Of a DNA stretch of 22,342 nt, positions 16,965 through 22,342 are shown piece after piece. The notes beneath the pieces are model-generated. The model saw only the letters and a list, made by a program, of their open reading frames with translations, searched no databases and was not told where the DNA came from. Position 1 is the first letter of the stretch; the number at the start of each line of letters is the position of its first letter. Position numbers and translations under genes: made by a program. Source of the DNA: Spirogloea muscicola (taxonomy: Eukaryota; Streptophyta; Zygnematophyceae; Spirogloeales; Spirogloeaceae); assembly GCA_009602725.1 (NCBI GenBank), contig WELB01000021.1, positions 341,443 to 363,784 on the forward strand, written 5' to 3'.

Positions 16965-19900
16965 TCAAGATGCTCTTAATGTTTGTCGATATTCCTTGAA
17001 GGACCCGTTGAAGGGGGTGGCTCTCCCAGCAGATATCACCCATAACTCATCAACGCTACCCGTGATAAGATGCTCATCATGACTAACCTGGAACACAGAA
17101 AGCACCCAAAGTTACCCATGATGAGATGCTTAATGCGAGATACCTGCAATGCAGCAAGCTACCAACTAAACCAGCAGTACATTTGCATTCACCAAATATC
17201 TGCTGGCAACCATGCTGACAATCAGCAAGCTGCCCATCCAGGAGCACAGCCTGCTTCGATAACCGGCAAAGGCTCTCTCTATTCTCAGATTGCGCTTGAG
17301 GGAGCATGCTCACCACCAAGACTCCACCTTGATACATTGCAAGGCCCTGTATGAGAGCTTCAACAGCGTCCAAGTCCTGTTGGTCAAGTAGACAAGGGCA
17401 TGAGCATGACTAGCCAGCCCAACACTGGCTGCTTCTCCTGCTCGACAGTGGCTCCTATCTCATCAGAATGGCAGTTGTATGGAATTCCTATCAGTTCCAT
17501 GTAGGCAGCTGGATAAAATCGAACCAAATGATTAGAAGGCTCGTCCAGCAAGAGTATGTGAGGCTTCTTGAAGGTGATCTTCGCAAATGCAACCCGGCTC
17601 TTCTGACCGCCTGGATGTGATAGATTGCACAAGGTGGCGTCCAAGGTGAGCAACAGACATTGGAGAACATGATCAGGTGCTTCTAAAGCATGAACTTTCT
17701 ATAGTGCACATGCTCCGTTACCAGTGGTGAAGGCAGGTTATGCTGATGTGACCATCCAAGGGGCGCACCTGACAATGTAAACATGGGCTGCAGAGCAAGA
17801 TTGCCTCCAACACCAAAGGATCCCAGATGCGATCTTAGCTTTTGCTCCGGTACGCCCTGGCCATACAATAGAATCAAAGCAGTGCCTCAGCGGCCAATGT
17901 CTGTACACATTTCTTAGAACTAGGGGACTACGATTTCTTTTCAAGACTTTGTGAAGACACCATCATCTTACTGGAAAGGAGACACTCATGTCGAGGAGGG
18001 GTGACATGGAAAGGTCAAGTCCGTCAACATGGTGTTGACTGAAGACAGCCATCCGCACCTGTCAACAAGGCAGGCAAGCGTGAGCTGCACGTAGGTGACA
18101 ATTCAAAGGGTCAGCTGTCAGCCCTGATTGGTTTGAAGGTAATGTGCCTGGAAAAAAGCATAATAAGAGGAAAAGACTGCTTCGGCAACAGCAAACAGGA
18201 TGGGATCTAGCAATGCCAATCGATGTTGCTGATGCTCACTTTAGCGGACCTGAACACTGTGCCCGAGGTTGGCTGCAGCTCGCCAGAGATGAGCTTCAGA
18301 AGCGTGGACTTACCAATGCCGTTGGGGCCAACCACTGACAGAGGCAGTGCACGAAGTCACAACCAAGAATGGTGACAACACTGACAGAGATGCAGGCATC
18401 ATGACACTATGACCATAATTGGTCTGATTTGCCAACTCACTTGCAAGGCGGCTGTCGAGATCGATGCCAAAGTTGAGGTTCCTGAACAGCTCTTGCCCCC
18501 CGGGGTAAGCAAACGAAGCATCTCTGCAGTGTGCCACTGCTGATGGATCAATATGGGCTACTAAATTCCATAGAAAACATGGTGATCAGGAGAAGCCTTT
18601 CAAGATGCATGAAGCTTTGTTGATCAAGGGGTCGCCATCTCAAGGGGCCTCACATGAAGCTCACTATGGGAGGCATGGGCCTGTCCTCTGGAGTGGGGAA
18701 CTCAAATTTGTAGCTGCACAGCGCAAGCAGCTAGCCATCAGTTTGCATCAAGTGTGGAAACTTGCAGTCTTGTTCGTGAGCAGCGGCTTGGTGCATGCAT
18801 GGACCGCAGCTCAGCACACGGAGAGGGTCCTAGCCTTCCAGCATGCCTTGCTATGTATGCAATGGCGTTGTGCAATTCCTTACTCTGGGTCATTGACAAT
18901 ATCGTCAACAACACCGACACGCTCCAAGGCCTGCCACACCAAGCACGAACACCGTCTTAACAACTTGAAGAGTACATGAGTATGTGACAGTGCCTGCTCT
19001 TCAGCATGTGGTGCTCAATCTCCAGGCTCATATTGGTTGCAGCAATTCTCTCAGTGATGCTTAATATGCTACAAGCCAGGCACACCTTGATGCGTGACTG
19101 CACGAGAGAGGCCCTCTTTGCATTGTAGCGAAACTTGTCGATGAAGGCCTATAAGAACAGCAAGCAGGCAAGGCATCAGCATGTGAGCCAACAAATTAGA
19201 GCATGTTCTTCTACTATTCACTTGCTCGACATTGTTGCCCGAGAAGCCATGACAAGTGGTTATAGCTCCCTGGCTTGCTGCCACACCTGCATGTGAGCCC
19301 TTGTCCTCTCATTCGCTTCCTTGGCTTTGGCCTGGTTTCGCAGGCGCTCGTTCCTCGTCTTCTCAAACGTGTCATAGTCGCCCTGTAAGAGGAGGAGCAT
19401 ATGCTGATGAGAGACGGTTGAAGGATGACTCAAAGCCTGTCTCTGAGCGTTGGAGCAGCCACCATGCTCTTATGGCCAGACTGTACAGCATCAAGATCAA
19501 AGTCTGTAGCTGAGCAGCGACAACTGGGCACCTTGTAAGTCGTTATTTTCTGGTCTCGCAAGTAGAGGATGTCCGTGGCAACAGCATTCAGGAATTCGCG
19601 AGCGTGGGAGACGACAATCAGGGTCTTGGGCCATCGGACGAGGTAATCCTCCAGCCACAGCACAGCGTGCAGGTCTAGATGGTTCTGCATTTACAACGAA
19701 TACCAACTCTGATATATCCCAACCCTGACAAAGAGGCCACACAGGGACACAATTTCTAACAATTTGAAAAAAGTAGGCGTAAGTGGGCATACAGTATTGT
19801 ACCCAACTAACAGACCTTACACACCTATCAGCTATGAAGCATGAAATGTACACGTGCACATGCAACGAGCATTACCTACGCGCTCCCCAAGCTGCCACCA

Positions 19901-22104
19901 ATGTTATGGGAAATCCAGCAACATGCTTTCTCCAGGAGGAGGCAACATGTCCCTTACAGTGGGCTCATCAAGAAGGAGAAGGTCGGGCTCAACAAACAGC
20001 GCCCTTGCCAGCGCCACACGCATCCGCCAGCCTCCCGAGAACGTCTTCGTAGCTTTTAGCTGCATGTCTGATGTGAAGCTCAGGCCCTGCGCAGGCAAAA
20101 TGGAGACCTTTTGGTCATACCTTGCTGATCGGCAGACTGCCCATCCACTGAAGACGAGGAATCTCTGTCCTCTCTTTCCGAGTCAAGGGGGGTCACCACC
20201 TTCCAAGCTTGTGAGCCAAGAGTCAGAACAAGACACAGAGCAGGCATGAGGGGGTAGAGGTGAGCAAAAACCGCTAGAATGGAAGCTGCCCTCGCTTCTG
20301 CGGAGTACGCATCAATGGCTTCGAGCCGCTTGTAGATTTCTGCAAGGCGCTGGGCGGCCTTGTCGGTCGGCGCAGGGCCCGCCCCGTTGGCCTCCTTGCC
20401 TGTTGTCGTGGCAAGGGCTCCTGCATTCTTCTGGAAAAACAAAGGGCGCCGTGAGATGCTAGTCCTTGGGCTCCCATTATGAGAAGTAAAAGTGCAAACG
20501 TGAATACACAAGCTTCTCTTATAACTCCATGCATGAGTGCCCCACGTACAGGCATTCCCAGCGAATAAGCGGATTTGAGATAGCCCTGCAGCTTTACAAT
20601 GGGAGTGTGCAGATGCAAAAACGGCTTCTCACTCAACCCAGAAGCTTTATGGCTTTGCGGCTAGCACCGCAAGAGTCCTAAGACATGGTTGCTGGATACA
20701 ACAGGACCTTGCTGGCAGAGGACAGCTCCTTCTCCTCGTCCAGAAGGGCGGTGCGCTCGACGTCGGAGTTGAGCACGCACTGGAGGACGGTGGTGTTGTC
20801 GCCCGCCACCTCCTGCTCGACGTGCAAGATGTTGCAGCTCCGGGGGATTCCGCTTAGCTCGTGCATTGCCATGTGGCGCAGGAACGTCGTCTTGCCTGTC
20901 CCGTTGCGTCCCACCAGGCCTGCCCAAGGAAAGTGGAACGACACGGCGCACACATCTCTTTGAGTACAGAATCTAGTGTTATAGTTTAATAAAACATAGT
21001 ATTTATTATAATAGAAGATAGTATAAAATCAGAAAGTCAGGGGTCCAGCCATCAGGATTTCCCGAATGAGGGGGTGCTCGAGCAGTCAGCTAGTTGCGTG
21101 AGCTTGTTTGTACCGTATCGACGGCCAAAGGCGAGCGTGACGGTGGCGTCGCTGACGAGCTCCTTGCCGGCGACGGCGATGGTGATGCTCTCCATGTGGA
21201 TGTCCTTGGCAGTGCCGGCGAGGCCGTCGCCGCCGTGGCTCACCATGATCGGCGGCAGCCGCGCCGTGACCGCCGCCACCTCCGCCAGGTGTGCCTCGTA
21301 CTCGATCTGCCGCCAAAGAGAAGGCGATGGATGGGTGTCAGTAATGAGCTCCAGGGCAATGGCAATGAGACTCGTTATGCGCTGCGAGCTGCGGCGCAAC
21401 ATCGCAGCGACGTATTGGGTTCTCTTATTACTTCAGTGGCAAGAAACCCATCATTGGCTAAACAAATTATTTGAGTATGCTGATTGGGTTTTGCTTTGAC
21501 TGAAGCAAAGTGCTGAGTACCTGGCGCTGGCGCTCCTCCTTGCGGCGGCGGCGCTCGAGCTTGAGCTGGTCGCGCTCGGAGATGACGGGCGCGTCGTTGA
21601 GCGGCGCGTCGGGCCGGGGCCCGATGTACGCCTCGTCGGGCATGCCCTCGCCCATCTTGAGCGCCGCCGTGAGCCTGCGCACCTCGCCGCCGCCGCCGCC
21701 GCGCCGCGCGCCGCCGCCGCCCTCGCCCTCGCCGAAGCGCTCCGCCAGCTCTGCGCAGGCCTGGCCACGGCCACCGCCGCCCGCCGGCCTCAATAACCGG
21801 GAGGCGTCTCGGGACTTGAACACTAGATCACTCGATTGTGACCAGATCATGGTTAAGACTCTGACACTGAGCTCCAGTTCTAGGGGCGTACACGGCGGGC
21901 GTCGGCGAGGGAGGGCAGGCAGCGGGCCTCGGCCATGAGGGCGCCGACGGCGGCAAAGGCATCGGCGCCGCCAGGCCCAAACTCGAAGTCGTCGTCGCGC
22001 AGGACGTCGGTGATGTACTCCAGGATGATGGGGTCAACGCCCGCCGCCGCGCCCGGCCCCAGCAGCTCCCGCACCGCTGCCGCCACCGCCGCCGTCCTCG
22101 CCAT
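16965..22104 (-). CDS. ABCF3: ABCF ATPase, GCN20/ABCF3 type (18 exons)
   Basis: This encodes a 729-residue soluble twin-ATPase without membrane segments, close to the roughly 715 residues of plant ABCF3. GCN20-type proteins work with GCN1 at ribosomes to help activate GCN2. The N-terminal domain precedes ATPase 1 (Walker A GRNGTGKT 219-226, signature SGGWR 356-360, Walker B DE 379-380, switch His 409), a charged linker (434-501) and ATPase 2 (GPNGIGKST 552-560, SGGQ 639-642, DE 662-663, His 692). All catalytic motifs are intact. Coding exons: 22104-21892, 21760-21521, 21306-21114, 20919-20708, 20430-20272, 20086-19958, 19684-19532, 19382-19287, 19148-19086, 18930-18884, 18713-18654, 18523-18441, 18334-18240, 18058-17972, 17856-17769, 17610-17525, 17376-17314, 17087-16965. 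All are GT-AG with consistent phases (2190 nt). The start sits in GCCGCCATGG. Confidence 0.95.
20960..21035. other. AT-rich patch in ABCF intron 3
   Basis: About 75 bases of almost pure A and T, including TTTAATAAAACATAG and TATTTATTATAATAG, interrupt an otherwise GC-rich part of the gene between exons 3 and 4. The patch includes an AATAAA on the plus strand. It may be a small insertion or simple drift. No target-site duplication was seen. Confidence 0.7.
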
Positions 22105-22141
22105 GGCGGCTCTCGGCCGGCGCGCCGCTGCCGGCGGTCAA

Positions 22142-22213
22142 TCAGTCAGAGGCGCCGTCGCCGCCGCCTCTGTCGCCGGAGCCGGCCGCGCGCGGCCGCT
22201 GCGACGCCGCCAT
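22142..22213 (-). CDS. Possible upstream ORF of the ABCF gene (23 codons)
   Basis: An ATG at 22213 on the minus strand opens 23 codons rich in Gly, Ala and Arg and ends at TGA 22144-22142, 37 bases before the main ATG. The main start is in a perfect GCCGCCATGG context. The upstream ATG also has a G at +4, so it could be used. Whether it lies in the transcript is unknown because the sequence ends in the A run a few bases upstream. Confidence 0.35.
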   Translation of the reverse strand: MAASQRPRAAGSGDRGGGDGASD

Positions 22214-22218
22214 GGCCG

Positions 22219-22342
<124 letters not shown>

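Overview
The window is nuclear DNA from a eukaryote, most likely a streptophyte (land plant or streptophyte alga). It carries two complete, intron-rich genes, both on the minus strand, set among degraded, heavily rearranged repeats. The plant assignment rests on the first gene. It has PH, seven-blade RCC1, FYVE, coiled-coil and C-terminal BRX domains in that order, which is the architecture of the plant PRAF/RLD family. Nothing bacterial, organellar or viral was recognised, and the species cannot be named from the sequence.

Layout. 1-596: GC-rich DNA starting with a 12-base G run, no gene seen. 597-2054: mosaic of short repeat modules and protein-tail fragments of a mobile element, in both orientations. 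2055-3378: quiet DNA, including the 3' flank of gene 1. 3379-11714 (minus): PRAF-like gene, modelled with 19 coding exons and 1465 residues. 11715-12960: its 5' flank, then a very GC-rich block with CT and G tracts and one undetermined base. 12961-15500: nested repeats, with a long inverted (fold-back) pair at its core. 15501-16964: sparse remnants. 16965-22104 (minus): an ABCF (GCN20/ABCF3-type) ATPase gene with 18 coding exons and 729 residues, with a possible upstream ORF. 22221-22342: a 122-base A run ending the window.

Both exon models were built by hand from splice sites, reading phase and remembered family conservation. In both, the exon lengths sum to an exact multiple of three with no internal stop. 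A few junctions in gene 1 remain uncertain and are marked. The two genes are not obviously related in function. The first should act at phosphoinositide-bearing endomembranes in trafficking and polarity. The second should act on ribosomes or with GCN1 in translational control.

The most unusual material is in the repeats. A 71-bp hairpin-containing unit lies inside one arm of a fold-back pair, is bounded by a 10-bp direct duplication, and is absent from the matching place in the other arm. A 174-bp sequence occurs in inverted orientation on both sides of the PRAF-like gene, about 95% identical by eye. At least seven copies of an ORF tail ending in a motif like LLTRGY-stop lie on both strands and look like 5'-truncated copies of one retroelement-like family.
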